This document shows, piece after piece, positions 1 to 9,329 of a DNA stretch of 64,000 nt; position 1 is the first letter of the stretch, and every line of letters begins with the position of its first letter. Where the stretch lies: the NCBI RefSeq assembly GCF_009827445.1, contig NZ_WTYI01000001.1:2598511-2662510 (forward strand), read 5' to 3'. The position numbers and the translations under genes are program-made. This DNA comes from Qipengyuania aquimaris. Its GTDB lineage: Bacteria > Pseudomonadota > Alphaproteobacteria > Sphingomonadales > Sphingomonadaceae. The notes under the pieces were generated by a model. That model did no database searches and was not told where the DNA came from. It worked only from the letters and a program-made list of their open reading frames with translations.

Positions 1-100
1 TAAATTTGGGGTCAAGCGGCACCCGTTCCTAACCTCCGCAGGAACGCTTCTCCGCATGCCGTGGCAATGGGGCGTGGATTACGGAGCGTCAGGCCCCTTT

Positions 101-1510
101 TCAAGCGGCAAGCGAGGCCATTCCCCAAACCACGAATACGATCAGGAAAATGCCCACAAGATCGAGCAGGATCCCGGCCTTTACCATGCGCTCGATCTTT
201 ATCCGCCCAGTGGCCCAAGCGATCGCATTGGGCCCAGTCCCGGCAGGCAGCATGAAGCCCCAGCTGGCGGCGAGCGCTGCGGGCATTGCGAGCAATACCG
301 GGTCGGCGCCAAGGGCCACCACCAGGCTCGCCACGACAGGAATGATCCCGCTGGCCGTCGCCACGTTGCTTGCAAACTCGGTGATGAGGACAACCATCCC
401 AACTATCGCCAGCGCCACCAGAACAAGAGGCCAGTTTTCCAGCGGTAGCAGTGCATTGCCGAGCCAGTCGGCAAGTCCGCTGGCCGACATTCCCGCAGCG
501 AGGGCGAGACCACCTCCGAACATCATGATGACACCCCATGGAGCCCTGTCGGCTTCGTCCCATTTCAGCATCGGTCGGCCCGTTCCGTCGGGAAGCAGGA
601 ACAGGAGCAGGCTCATGCCGATGGCGATCGTGCCATCGGTCAACGATCCTGCCGGCAGGAACGGCGCAATCCAGCGCTGTCCCATCCAGAGCAGGAATGT
701 CAGGATGATCAGGGGGACAAGCCGCCGCTCCGCGCTGGACCACGCGCTGTGTGTGTCGATCGATGCTCGTGCGGCCTGCGTATCGAAGGGGTGTTCGGCG
801 ACCCGCTGGACCCGGGCAATCAACCAAGCGGCAATCGGGATGCCGACGACTACCACGGGCAGGCCGTAGAATGCCCAGTCTGCAAAGGTGATCCGTGTCC
901 CGGTAAGCGTGTCGAGCAGCCCGACCGCAATGGCGTTCGTGGGGGATCCAACCAGCGTTCCCAGCCCGCCGATGCTGGCCGCGAATGCGATGCCCATGGG
1001 CAGGGCACCGGCCAGCCCTTCCTGTTCGCTATCGGCAAGACCTCCGCCGGCCAGCACTGCGACTGCCATCGGCATCATGATCAGGGCAGTCGACGTGTTG
1101 GAGATGAGCATTGAAAGAATCGCTGCCGTAATCATGAAAGCCAGCAAGACGCCTGTCTGGCTGCCAGTCCCGACCGCTCTCAGCAGAGCAAGCGCGAGGC
1201 GGCGATGGAGACCGGTCCGTTCGATCGCAAGGGCGATGAACGCACCGCCCAAGATCAGGAACAGGATGGGCGAATAGTAAGAACCGGCGGTCGCCTTCGC
1301 GTCCATCACGCCGGCGAAAGGGAGGACAAGGAAGGGCATCAAAGCGGTGGCGGTGAGGGGCATCGCCTCGGTCATCCACCATGCGGCCATGAGCACGACA
1401 AGGCCCGCGACGACGCCGGCCTCGCGGGACATGCCGGTAGGTAGCGGCGCGAAGATACCCGCCATCAGGCTCAATGCCCCGACGGTCAGCCCTATCTGTT
1501 TTGCGTTCAA
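101..1510 (-). CDS. DASS/SLC13-family sodium:anion symporter
   Basis: Predicted inner-membrane, sodium-coupled transporter of the DASS (SLC13) family, which carries dicarboxylates, sulfate or phosphate. The 469-residue length is normal and the protein is hydrophobic throughout. Both family signature loops are visible: SNTSTALIMMP near residue 137 and ASNVATASGIIP near residue 375. The start is a TTG preceded by GGAGGGAT; the next in-frame Met is residue 17, inside the first helix, so the TTG is preferred. It follows the DUF547 gene on the same strand after a 70-bp gap. The substrate cannot be read from the sequence. Bases 1-100, downstream of the stop, hold nothing I can support. Confidence 0.9.
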   Translation of the reverse strand: MNAKQIGLTVGALSLMAGIFAPLPTGMSREAGVVAGLVVLMAAWWMTEAMPLTATALMPFLVLPFAGVMDAKATAGSYYSPILFLILGGAFIALAIERTGLHRRLALALLRAVGTGSQTGVLLAFMITAAILSMLISNTSTALIMMPMAVAVLAGGGLADSEQEGLAGALPMGIAFAASIGGLGTLVGSPTNAIAVGLLDTLTGTRITFADWAFYGLPVVVVGIPIAAWLIARVQRVAEHPFDTQAARASIDTHSAWSSAERRLVPLIILTFLLWMGQRWIAPFLPAGSLTDGTIAIGMSLLLFLLPDGTGRPMLKWDEADRAPWGVIMMFGGGLALAAGMSASGLADWLGNALLPLENWPLVLVALAIVGMVVLITEFASNVATASGIIPVVASLVVALGADPVLLAMPAALAASWGFMLPAGTGPNAIAWATGRIKIERMVKAGILLDLVGIFLIVFVVWGMASLAA

Positions 1511-1580
1511 ATCATCCCTCCGCTCTCCGTGCTAACGGGGGCGGGGCAGCGGGCCAAGGGATTTGATGCGCGCGCTTGCG

Positions 1581-2783
1581 TTAGCCGGCGGACGGGGTCT
1601 CTGCAGGATCGGCAACAGGTTCCTGTTCCGGCGCTTCCTCATCCTCTGCACCGATCAGGTCGCTGCCGTCGCCCGGCATGATGAAGACGCGTCCGGTGCG
1701 GCCTTCCTTGCGCAGCTTCTCGTATTTCTTTGCGCGTTCGCCGAGATATCGAGCGACCGAGGGTGGAATGCGCGTCCCGTTGAGGCGACCGTCGCTATAC
1801 GTGGCGTTGTAGCCCGGCTCACGCTGACCACCAGCGAGGTCGGCAATGGTTTCTTCGTACTGATTGACCTTCACGCCGGATTTCGAAGCGAGCAGCTCCG
1901 CGACCTCGTCTTCTGCAAATTTGGCGAGATGCGCTTTCAGATCATCGCCCATTTGCGGAAAATAGAAAGGTGCCGCTTCCTCATAGATCGCAGAAACCAG
2001 CAGGTTCTTGCCGAAACCCTCCACTCCGCGCAGCGAGTTCACGAATTCGGTCGCCCCTTCACGAAGAAGGCGCTCGGTGTTCTCGGCGGTATGGGCTTCC
2101 CGCTGGATGGAAGGGCTGCCCACGTCGCCACGGAAAAAGCCGTAGATTACCTTGGCGTCTTTCCAGTTCGGGTAAACAATGCGCGTGCGAATGTCCTTGG
2201 GGCTCATCGCTACGCCACCAACCGTGATGAAAGCTGTTTCATCAAGAGGGGTTTGGTTTGCGCCAAGCAGGAGGCGGGACGGTGCCTTGAGCGGGTAATT
2301 CAGCGCGATCTGCTCGATTATGGCGACGTTATGCAGGTTGATCCAGAAAGCCAGCTGCTCGGCCCGGGGCAGGGTCGCGATATCGATCTGCGTGCCAATC
2401 TGTTCGAGATCCTGTCGGTACTCGGTGAATGTCGCAATCGCTGCTTCATCCATGAGTGAAAACGGGATGCGGTTGCCTTCCATCCTGACACGGGATTTAT
2501 GGCCCCAGACAAAACGCGTTCCCAGCGAGGGGTCAGGCCTACCTGCCCCGTCGCGCGTGGAAAGACCCATGCGCAGGACCATGTATTGCAAGGCGTCCTG
2601 CCAGATCGAATAATCCAGGGATGTCTGCTTTTCGGGCCGGGGCACGAATCTTTCGAAGCCGGCAACCGCTACCTCTGACGAGGCGGCGGTACCAACGGGC
2701 CGTTGTTGCGCTGAAGCAGAAGTGGATATTGCGCACGCCGCTAACAGGGCAACGGAAGCAAAAAGACGGTCTTTCACGATCAA
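1581..2783 (-). CDS. Exported DUF547 domain protein
   Basis: 400 residues with an N-terminal signal peptide (hydrophobic stretch ending SASAQQ near residue 26). The DUF547 core is recognisable by EQLAFWINLHNVAIIEQI near residue 165 followed by a YP motif. The biochemical role of DUF547 is not established. The last 40 residues are acidic and proline-rich (EDEEAPEQEPVADP), probably a disordered tail. The start is a TTG five bases after AGGGA; a GTG two codons later is the alternative. Confidence 0.85.
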   Translation of the reverse strand: MIVKDRLFASVALLAACAISTSASAQQRPVGTAASSEVAVAGFERFVPRPEKQTSLDYSIWQDALQYMVLRMGLSTRDGAGRPDPSLGTRFVWGHKSRVRMEGNRIPFSLMDEAAIATFTEYRQDLEQIGTQIDIATLPRAEQLAFWINLHNVAIIEQIALNYPLKAPSRLLLGANQTPLDETAFITVGGVAMSPKDIRTRIVYPNWKDAKVIYGFFRGDVGSPSIQREAHTAENTERLLREGATEFVNSLRGVEGFGKNLLVSAIYEEAAPFYFPQMGDDLKAHLAKFAEDEVAELLASKSGVKVNQYEETIADLAGGQREPGYNATYSDGRLNGTRIPPSVARYLGERAKKYEKLRKEGRTGRVFIMPGDGSDLIGAEDEEAPEQEPVADPAETPSAG

Positions 2784-2945
2784 TCCCTGTCAAAGTAGCG
2801 ATGACTGCATTTTATACGTAAAAATGCGTCGAAGGTGCCTGCGACAATACAAGACTCTGCAATAACAAGGCCATGTGGCCTGCCGATGAACCGATGCCAT
2901 TCGTCGATGCATTGTCGGTATTCGAAGTCGTTGCATCGGCCTGAG

Positions 2946-2987
2946 CAAAAAAGGCGGAGTAGTCATCGAGTGACGCTCCGCCTCTTT
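2946..2987 (-). terminator. Rho-independent terminator of infC
   Basis: On the minus strand AGGCGGAG and CTCCGCCT form an 8-bp stem followed immediately by a run of six T, 20 bases after the infC stop. The rest of the 2784-3007 gap holds nothing else I can support. Confidence 0.85.
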
Positions 2988-3007
2988 AAACCGGTAATCG
3001 GGCTGGC

Positions 3008-3526
3008 TTACTTCGGAGCAAGCACCATCAGCATCTGGCGTCCTTCGAGGCGCGGGAAGCTTTCCACCTTGGCGATCTCTTCCACATCGTCGCGCACGCG
3101 GTTGAGCAGGTCCATACCCAGCTGCTGGTGCGCCATTTCACGGCCACGGAAGCGCAGAGTGCACTTCACCTTGTCTCCGTTTTCGATGAACTTCACGACG
3201 TTGCGCATCTTCACGTCATAGTCGTGCGTATCGATGTTCGGACGCATCTTGACCTCTTTGATATCCTGGGTCTTCTGCGTCTTGCGTGCGAGGTTCGCCT
3301 TCTTCTGCGCCTCGTAGCGATATTTGCCGACATCGAGGAACTTGCACACCGGCGGGTCCGCATTGGGGCTCACTTCGACGAGGTTGAGGCCCAGTTCGTT
3401 GGCCTGCTCGGTCGCTTCGCGGGTGTACATCACCCCCAGGTTTTCACCTTCGTGATCGATCACGCGGACCTTGGGGACATTGATCATGTTATCGTAACGC
3501 GGGCCGCTTTTCACGGGCATTTGCAT
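3008..3526 (-). CDS. infC: Translation initiation factor IF-3
   Basis: IF-3 binds the 30S subunit, prevents premature 50S joining and checks start-codon pairing. The sequence carries the family core [14 protein letters not shown], then [22 protein letters not shown], the linker helix, and a C-terminal domain with [19 protein letters not shown]. The coordinates use the first ATG. However, an in-frame ATA at 3548-3550 lies 7 bases after AGGAGA and adds IARPPRRS, which resembles the basic N-terminus of alphaproteobacterial IF-3, whereas the ATG has no comparable Shine-Dalgarno. Non-canonical starts are a known autoregulatory device of infC, so the real start may be 3550. Confidence 0.95.
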   Translation of the reverse strand: MQMPVKSGPRYDNMINVPKVRVIDHEGENLGVMYTREATEQANELGLNLVEVSPNADPPVCKFLDVGKYRYEAQKKANLARKTQKTQDIKEVKMRPNIDTHDYDVKMRNVVKFIENGDKVKCTLRFRGREMAHQQLGMDLLNRVRDDVEEIAKVESFPRLEGRQMLMVLAPK

Positions 3527-3626
3527 GCTGCGCCGGGGTGGACGGGCTATGGGGCATTCTCCTGATTCTGCCGTTTTGTGTGGTGGCTATGTAGGGAGAA
3601 ACACCGCAAACCGCTAGTGGTGATAG

Positions 3627-4328
3627 CTATGCGGCTTTCCATAGCGGGAAACGGGCCAGTTTGCCCTTCGCCGGAACCACGGCGTCGATGCGTTCGGCAG
3701 GTTGCAGCGCCTTCAGGATTGCCGGGTCTGCCGCGTTCATGCCGCCGGTGTAAGCTCCGAATGCCGGGAGTATCATTCGCCCGCTGGGTTTTCCGTCGGC
3801 GCCTTCATTGGCGCTGACAACGGCGCACGGCCGGCGGATCATCCGCTGGCGGATCTTGAGTTGGAGGCGAGGGTGGTAGTGACCCGACAGCTCCGGACGG
3901 TTCTCGCCCTTCTTGGCGCGGTGGCGCAGGATTGTGCCGTTGATCTCGATCTCTTCGACTAGCGTGCCGCCGCAACGCGCCTCCATGTCGGGATCGTGGT
4001 TTCCCGTGATCCAGACCCAGTCGACGGCCTTGGTAAGAGCTTCCAGCATGCCGCAGGCGTGCGGTTCGAGCCGGGCGGAGCCTTGCGAATCGTGAAAGTT
4101 GTCGCCCAGCGTGATGACCCGCCGCGCGCCGGTCTCGCGAATGGCGAGCGCCACCCGCTCGAGCGTCTCGCGGCTATCATAGGGCGGTATCATCTGGCCG
4201 TGCCCAGCGAAAAAGCTGCCCTTTTCGAGGTGAAGGTCGGCGACCAGCAGCGCACGTTCGCGCGGCCAATAGAGCGCACGGCCCTCCGTGAGGAGCCATT
4301 CCTCGCCAGCGAACGAAAGGGGAACCAT
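3627..4328 (-). CDS. pdeM: Ligase-associated metallophosphoesterase/endonuclease PdeM
   Basis: Calcineurin-like metallophosphoesterase of the PdeM family, usually part of the Lhr/LigD-like DNA-damage cluster. Metal-binding motifs appear in order: DLHLEKG (about residue 31), GDNFHD (about 75), GNHDPD (about 108) and GHYHP (about 150). The 233-residue length is typical. The usual partners (Lhr helicase, ATP-dependent ligase, exonuclease) are absent here; it is divergent from hemF, separated by 45 bp, so it stands alone. Confidence 0.85.
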   Translation of the reverse strand: MVPLSFAGEEWLLTEGRALYWPRERALLVADLHLEKGSFFAGHGQMIPPYDSRETLERVALAIRETGARRVITLGDNFHDSQGSARLEPHACGMLEALTKAVDWVWITGNHDPDMEARCGGTLVEEIEINGTILRHRAKKGENRPELSGHYHPRLQLKIRQRMIRRPCAVVSANEGADGKPSGRMILPAFGAYTGGMNAADPAILKALQPAERIDAVVPAKGKLARFPLWKAA

Positions 4329-4373
4329 GGCTCGCTATTGCCGTAGCTGCCTGCGAATGGCAAGGCCTCTCGC

Positions 4374-5231
4374 ATGACCGACTGGACCGAGAATACCCAA
4401 GCAGCACGCAGCTGGTTCGAGACCCTGCGCGACCGCATCTGCGCCGAGTTCGAAGCGATCGAACGAGAAGCCGGATCGGATGCGCAGTTCCAGTACGATA
4501 GCTGGCAGCGTGAAGAGGAGGGCAATGCCGATCCCGGTGGCGGCACGCGCGGGTTGATGAAAGGCAAGGTCTTCGAGAAAGTCGGCGTGAACGTCTCCAC
4601 CGTCCGGGGCAATTTCGCGCCCGAGTTCGCCGGTTCGATCAACGGCGCGACGGCCGAAAATCCCGGCTTCTCCGCGACCGGCATCAGCCTCGTCGCACAT
4701 ATGGCCAATCCCCATGTGCCGGCGGTCCACATGAACACCCGCTTCCTGACGACCAGCAAGGCCTGGTTCGGCGGCGGTGCGGACCTCAATCCTCCGTTGC
4801 CGTATGAAGAGGACACCGAGGACTTTCACGCCCGCTTCCGCGCTGCATGTGCGGCCCATAACCCGACCTATTACGACCGGTTCAAGAAATGGGCGGACGA
4901 CTATTTCTACATTCCCCACCGCGGTGTGCATCGCGGGGTAGGGGGCATCTTCTACGATCACCTGGAATGCGAAGACGACGCCGCTTTCGAGCGCAATCTG
5001 GCTTTCACCAAGGATGTCGGTGAAGCCTTCCTCGACATTTTCCCGCAGCTGGTGCGCCGGCGCATGGGCAGCGAATTCGATGATGCGGACAAGCGCCAAC
5101 AGCTCGAATGGCGCGGCCGCTATGCTGAATTCAATCTCGTCTATGACAGGGGCACACTCTTCGGCCTCAAGACGGGCGGCAATATCGATGCCATCCTGAT
5201 GAGCCTGCCGCCCGAGGCGACGTGGAGCTGA
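4374..5231 (+). CDS. hemF: Aerobic coproporphyrinogen III oxidase
   Basis: Oxygen-dependent decarboxylation of coproporphyrinogen III to protoporphyrinogen IX in haem and bacteriochlorophyll synthesis. 285 residues, near the usual 300. Conserved blocks: GKVFEKVGVNVSTVRG near residue 63, FGGGADLNPPLPY near residue 132 and IPHRGVHRGVGGIFYDHLE near residue 178. Its stop abuts the stop of the convergent GH16 gene with no spacer, so transcripts probably overlap. Confidence 0.97.
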   Translation: MTDWTENTQAARSWFETLRDRICAEFEAIEREAGSDAQFQYDSWQREEEGNADPGGGTRGLMKGKVFEKVGVNVSTVRGNFAPEFAGSINGATAENPGFSATGISLVAHMANPHVPAVHMNTRFLTTSKAWFGGGADLNPPLPYEEDTEDFHARFRAACAAHNPTYYDRFKKWADDYFYIPHRGVHRGVGGIFYDHLECEDDAAFERNLAFTKDVGEAFLDIFPQLVRRRMGSEFDDADKRQQLEWRGRYAEFNLVYDRGTLFGLKTGGNIDAILMSLPPEATWS

Positions 5232-6131
5232 CTACTCGGCCGGTGAGTAAACGCGCACCCAGTCGACGAGCATTTCAACTTCGCCGCGCTTCACGGCTTC
5301 TACCGTTTCGGCGGGAATGCCCGGATAAGGTTTCTCGATACGGTTCGTCTTGAACGGATAGGCGCCGCCCATGGCGAAGTTCAGGATCAGGTACTTCTCG
5401 TTATCGAAGCGCCAGTCGCCATAGTTCTCGACCATCGGCTTGGTGACGCGGTAGAGGACGTGATCGTCGATCAGGAAGTCGATCTGCGTGTCGGTCCACT
5501 CTACGGCGTAGGTATGCCACTGGGTGACATCGACGCCATCGGGAAAGAAGAACTTGTTCACGATGGGCGTTTCGCCCGAGTAGCCGGGGCCGTGGAGGGC
5601 AACGCCGATCCAGTCCTTTTCTCCGACGTACTCCATAATGTCGATCTCGCCGGTGCCAGGCCACTTGTCGTTGCCCAGCAGCCAGAATGCTGGCCAAACG
5701 CCGACGTTGTCGGGCAGCTTGATGCGGGCTTCTGCCCGGCCATGCATGAAGTCGAACTTGCCCTGGCTCTCGATCCGGCCCGAAACGAACGGCGCATTGC
5801 GATCCGCCTTCGTGTCGGCGCCGGGCTTGAATACCGGGCGCAGGACCAGCGCGCCGCCTTCGGCACCTGCTGCATCACCCGTGAAGGCGATGACCGAAGG
5901 ATCGTCGATGTAGGCCTGCTGCTCGTTGTTCACCCAGAAATCGGGGCCGATGACGATCCACTTGTCTCGGTCGAGCGCGCCGTCGTTGAATTCGTCCGCG
6001 AAGATCAGCTCGCGCTCCGGCGCAAATGCCTGGGCCAGTGCCTCGCCCGCGTCATGATTATGCGCGTGTGCCGCCGGCGCAGTGCCGAGCGTGAGGGCGC
6101 CTGCAAGTGCTAAGGTCAAATGGCGGGTCAT
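5232..6131 (-). CDS. Secreted GH16 beta-glucanase
   Basis: Glycoside hydrolase family 16, retaining endo-beta-1,3(4)-glucanase/laminarinase type, exported by an N-terminal signal peptide (cleavage near AHAHNHD, residue 24). The active-site signature GEIDIMEYVG, with both catalytic glutamates, lies near residue 160. Strong aromatic content around it (WPAFWLLGNDKWPG) fits a glycan cleft. 299 residues with a single domain and no carbohydrate-binding module. It is divergent from the M1 peptidase gene across a 178-bp gap. Laminarin-like algal glucan is a likely substrate, by family knowledge only. Confidence 0.92.
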   Translation of the reverse strand: MTRHLTLALAGALTLGTAPAAHAHNHDAGEALAQAFAPERELIFADEFNDGALDRDKWIVIGPDFWVNNEQQAYIDDPSVIAFTGDAAGAEGGALVLRPVFKPGADTKADRNAPFVSGRIESQGKFDFMHGRAEARIKLPDNVGVWPAFWLLGNDKWPGTGEIDIMEYVGEKDWIGVALHGPGYSGETPIVNKFFFPDGVDVTQWHTYAVEWTDTQIDFLIDDHVLYRVTKPMVENYGDWRFDNEKYLILNFAMGGAYPFKTNRIEKPYPGIPAETVEAVKRGEVEMLVDWVRVYSPAE

Positions 6132-6309
6132 AGTTGCCTCTCCGAAGTCGTCTGATAACGTTCACAATACGCGAACCAGCTTCTTTTGCGAGCCCCGTGC
6201 TTACGAATTCAACGCGCGGGGTGGAAAGCTGTGCCGCGATCGTGGATAGGGCGCAAGGATTTGAAATACGCGTCCAAACCGAAAGGGCGCATCCTTTTCG
6301 GAGAGTTCT

Positions 6310-8208
6310 ATGTACCGCCTCGCATCCGGCATCGCCATCCTCCTCGCAACTGCGGCCTGCACCACGATGGAAGATCGTGACGGCATGCCTATCGTGACAG
6401 AACCGATGGTGGCACCCATCCTCACCACGCCGGAGGCGCAGGACAATCTCACCTATGCCGAGCCCGAAAAGGCTCGCGTCACGCATGTCGCGCTCGACCT
6501 CGCGCTCGATTTCGCGGCGAAGCGCGTCGGTGGGACTGCGGACCTTCGCGTGCTTGCCGATCCCGGTGATGAAAGGCTGGTGCTCGACACCAACGGCCTC
6601 GAAATCTCGCGCGTTACGGATCACGTTGGCCGCGATCTGACATTCGAAATCGGTGAGCAGGTCGAAGAGGGAGGCAAGGGCGCTCCGCTGACCGTGATGC
6701 TCAATGGCGTACGGAACGTTCGCATCCACTACATGGCGCCTGCGGATGCCGAGGCGCTGCAATGGCTTTCGCCCGAACAAACCGCCGGCGGTGAATATTT
6801 TTTCCTCTTCAGCCAAGGGCAGGCGATCCTCAATCGCACCTGGATCCCGACGCAGGACAGCCCCGGCATCCGCCAGACCTGGGAGGCCCGGATCACCGCG
6901 CCCAAGCCGCTCGACGTGGTGATGAGCGGGGTAGCGCAGGGCGAACCGGAAGACCTCGGTGATGGCCGCCGAGCATTCCGCTTCGTGATGGACAAGCCGG
7001 TGCCGCCCTACCTGATCGCGATTGCAGCAGGCGACATCGATTTTCGGGCGATCGGTCCGCGCACAGGCGTGTGGGCAGAGCCCTCGGTCCTCCCGCGCGC
7101 TTATGCAGAAGTCGGCGATACCGAGGAAATGGTGGTCGCTGCGGAAGAGCTTTACGGAGAGTATCGCTGGGGACGCTATGACATGATCGTCCTACCGCCT
7201 GCATTCCCTTACGGGGGTATGGAAAACCCGGTCATGACCTTCCTCACCCCTACCTTCATAGCCGGTGACCGCTCGAACAACGGCCTCGTCGCACATGAAC
7301 TGGCGCATAGCTGGTCGGGCAATCTCGTGACCAATGCGGTCTGGGGCGACAGCTGGCTCAACGAAGGTGTCACCACCTATTTCGAGAACCGCATCGTCGA
7401 GGCGGTTTATGGAAAAAAGCGGGCCGAGCAGGAGGCCGCGCTGATGTACGCAAATATCCAGGAAGTGTTGTCCGAGGTCGGCAATGACGCTCCTGGCACG
7501 GCTCTCAGCACCGATGGCGGATACGAGCTTGGTAGTGCAATCGCCTATGACAAGGGCGCTTTCTTCCTGCGGACGGTCGAACGCATCGTCGGGCGCGAAC
7601 GCTTCGATGCGTGGCTGCAGCAATGGTTCGACAACCACGCCTTCCAACCCGCCACCAGCGAGATGTTCTATGACGACATGATGCAGAACCTCGTCGCTTC
7701 CGAACAGGAGGCGAAGGCCATGATGCTGCGCGACTGGATTTTCGCGCCGGGCTTGCCGTCCAACGTGGCCAAGCCCGAACCCGCAGCCTTCGCCGCGGTC
7801 GATGCGGCGGTAGAGGCCTATGCCGCGAGCCGGGTTATCCCTGCTGCGTACTCCGGCTGGACGGCTGCCGAGCAAATGCGCTTTCTCGACAATTTGCCTG
7901 CTACTCTCTCGGCAGAGGAGCTGGCGCAACTGGATGCCAGCCTCGGTCTCTCCGGCACGGGCAACAACGAGATCCTGTTCCTCTGGCTCGAGATGGCGCT
8001 CGAAAATCGTTATGCGCCTGCCGTGCCCCTGGCCGAAGAGTTCCTTGCCCGGGTCGGACGCGCCAAGTTCGTTCGCCCGCTGTTCGGTGTTCTCTGGGAC
8101 CAGGGCGATTGGGGGCGGCCTATCGCGCAGCGCATCTATGCAAAGACCCGCGACAGCTATCACGCGGTGACACGTGCGGGAGTGGACCGGGTAATGGCAG
8201 CGGACTGA
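6310..8208 (+). CDS. M1-family zinc metallopeptidase (lipoprotein)
   Basis: Zinc aminopeptidase of the M1 family. Catalytic motif HELAH at residues 329-333 with the distal glutamate in NEG at 352 and the substrate-binding GGMEN about 30 residues earlier. The N-terminus (LLATAACTTMED) ends in a lipobox, so the enzyme is probably membrane-anchored in the periplasm. 632 residues with the C-terminal helical domain present, the length of the leukotriene-A4-hydrolase-like branch. Start chosen at the ATG after GAGAG, giving an intact lipoprotein signal. Confidence 0.93.
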   Translation: MYRLASGIAILLATAACTTMEDRDGMPIVTEPMVAPILTTPEAQDNLTYAEPEKARVTHVALDLALDFAAKRVGGTADLRVLADPGDERLVLDTNGLEISRVTDHVGRDLTFEIGEQVEEGGKGAPLTVMLNGVRNVRIHYMAPADAEALQWLSPEQTAGGEYFFLFSQGQAILNRTWIPTQDSPGIRQTWEARITAPKPLDVVMSGVAQGEPEDLGDGRRAFRFVMDKPVPPYLIAIAAGDIDFRAIGPRTGVWAEPSVLPRAYAEVGDTEEMVVAAEELYGEYRWGRYDMIVLPPAFPYGGMENPVMTFLTPTFIAGDRSNNGLVAHELAHSWSGNLVTNAVWGDSWLNEGVTTYFENRIVEAVYGKKRAEQEAALMYANIQEVLSEVGNDAPGTALSTDGGYELGSAIAYDKGAFFLRTVERIVGRERFDAWLQQWFDNHAFQPATSEMFYDDMMQNLVASEQEAKAMMLRDWIFAPGLPSNVAKPEPAAFAAVDAAVEAYAASRVIPAAYSGWTAAEQMRFLDNLPATLSAEELAQLDASLGLSGTGNNEILFLWLEMALENRYAPAVPLAEEFLARVGRAKFVRPLFGVLWDQGDWGRPIAQRIYAKTRDSYHAVTRAGVDRVMAAD

Positions 8209-8295
8209 TTGCATCCGCTGCACGCGGCGGTGCAGCCAACGCCATTGAGCGGACCATCAGGAACGATTAGGCAGCAGGTAACAGGGAGAAGCGCA

Positions 8296-9279
8296 ATGCC
8301 CTCAAGCCTTTCCGCCCGCCTTGCCCCGATCGCGATATTACTCGCTCCGCTGGTGGCCATTCTCGCTGCTCGCCTAGCTACCCATAGCGATCTTGCCGCG
8401 CGACATCCGCGCACCGCAGCGCTGTTGTTTCTCTGGATCGCTGCCGATGCGCTGACCCTTGCCGCGATTGCCAAGGCCTCCAAGAACCGTCCCGGGCTGA
8501 GGGTCCTCTTGGGTACGGTCGCAGCAGGCTGCATCGTCGCGACGGTGGCTGCTGCAGGCCCCGTGCGCGAGGCTTTGCTCGACATGCGGGCGGTGGTGGT
8601 CGCGATGACGCTGACGGTGATCGCTTATCTAGGCTGGAGCGCTGCCGTTGCGATGCGCTCTTATCGTAGAACCGGATCAGCCGAAATGGCGGCGTGCGAG
8701 GTATTGCCAGCCAATCTCGTCCGCTTCGCAATGTTCGAAAGCAGCATGATGCGCCTGGCACTCTTCAAGTGGGGCGCGCGGCCGCATGTGCCCGAAGGCG
8801 CGCAAGGCTTCGCCTATCATCGCGTGATTAACCCGATGATCGCGGCTTTTCTCGTCCTGCAACTGATCGAGATCGTCGTCGTCGATCTTCTTGTCAGCCA
8901 CTGGAGCCGCCTTGCGGCGCTTGCACTGCTGGTGCTTGGCATATGGGGCGCGCTGTTCCTTATCGCGCTGATGAAAGGCTTCCGGCTCTATCCGATCCTC
9001 CTGGACCGGCAATTCCTACATGTTCGCGCAGGGCTGCTGATCGACCTACGTGTCCCGATCGATGCAATCGAAGCGCTGGACCCTTCTATCACCAAGGCAG
9101 AAGCCGATCGGGCTGACGTCCTGAACGCCGCGCTCTTATCTCATCCCAATGTAATCCTGCGTCTGCGCTCGCCCATTCTGCATGCAAACCTGTTCGGGAA
9201 GACCCGCATGCTGCGACGAGTAGCCTTCCGGCTGGACCAGCCTGCACCGTTCATCGAGGCACTCGAAGCCCGTTTGTAG
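8296..9279 (+). CDS. Polytopic membrane protein, function unknown
   Basis: 327 residues from the ATG at 8296, which follows CAGGGAGA; the upstream in-frame ATG at 8209 lacks a ribosome binding site. Two pairs of N-terminal helices (residues 10-110), a further helical pair near residues 180-235, then a soluble C-terminal domain with alternating hydrophobic residues that could be a PH-like fold. I do not recognise a family. It lies 87 bp behind the M1 peptidase gene and 50 bp before rsh. Confidence 0.7.
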   Translation: MPSSLSARLAPIAILLAPLVAILAARLATHSDLAARHPRTAALLFLWIAADALTLAAIAKASKNRPGLRVLLGTVAAGCIVATVAAAGPVREALLDMRAVVVAMTLTVIAYLGWSAAVAMRSYRRTGSAEMAACEVLPANLVRFAMFESSMMRLALFKWGARPHVPEGAQGFAYHRVINPMIAAFLVLQLIEIVVVDLLVSHWSRLAALALLVLGIWGALFLIALMKGFRLYPILLDRQFLHVRAGLLIDLRVPIDAIEALDPSITKAEADRADVLNAALLSHPNVILRLRSPILHANLFGKTRMLRRVAFRLDQPAPFIEALEARL

Positions 9280-9329
9280 GATTTTTGCGTTGCATTGCAG
9301 CACGCTTTAGCCACATCGTGTGAGCCGAG

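Noticed and set aside
7192..8223. 343-codon minus-strand frame opposite the M1 peptidase
   Set aside because: Shadow of a well-supported gene, no recognisable domain.
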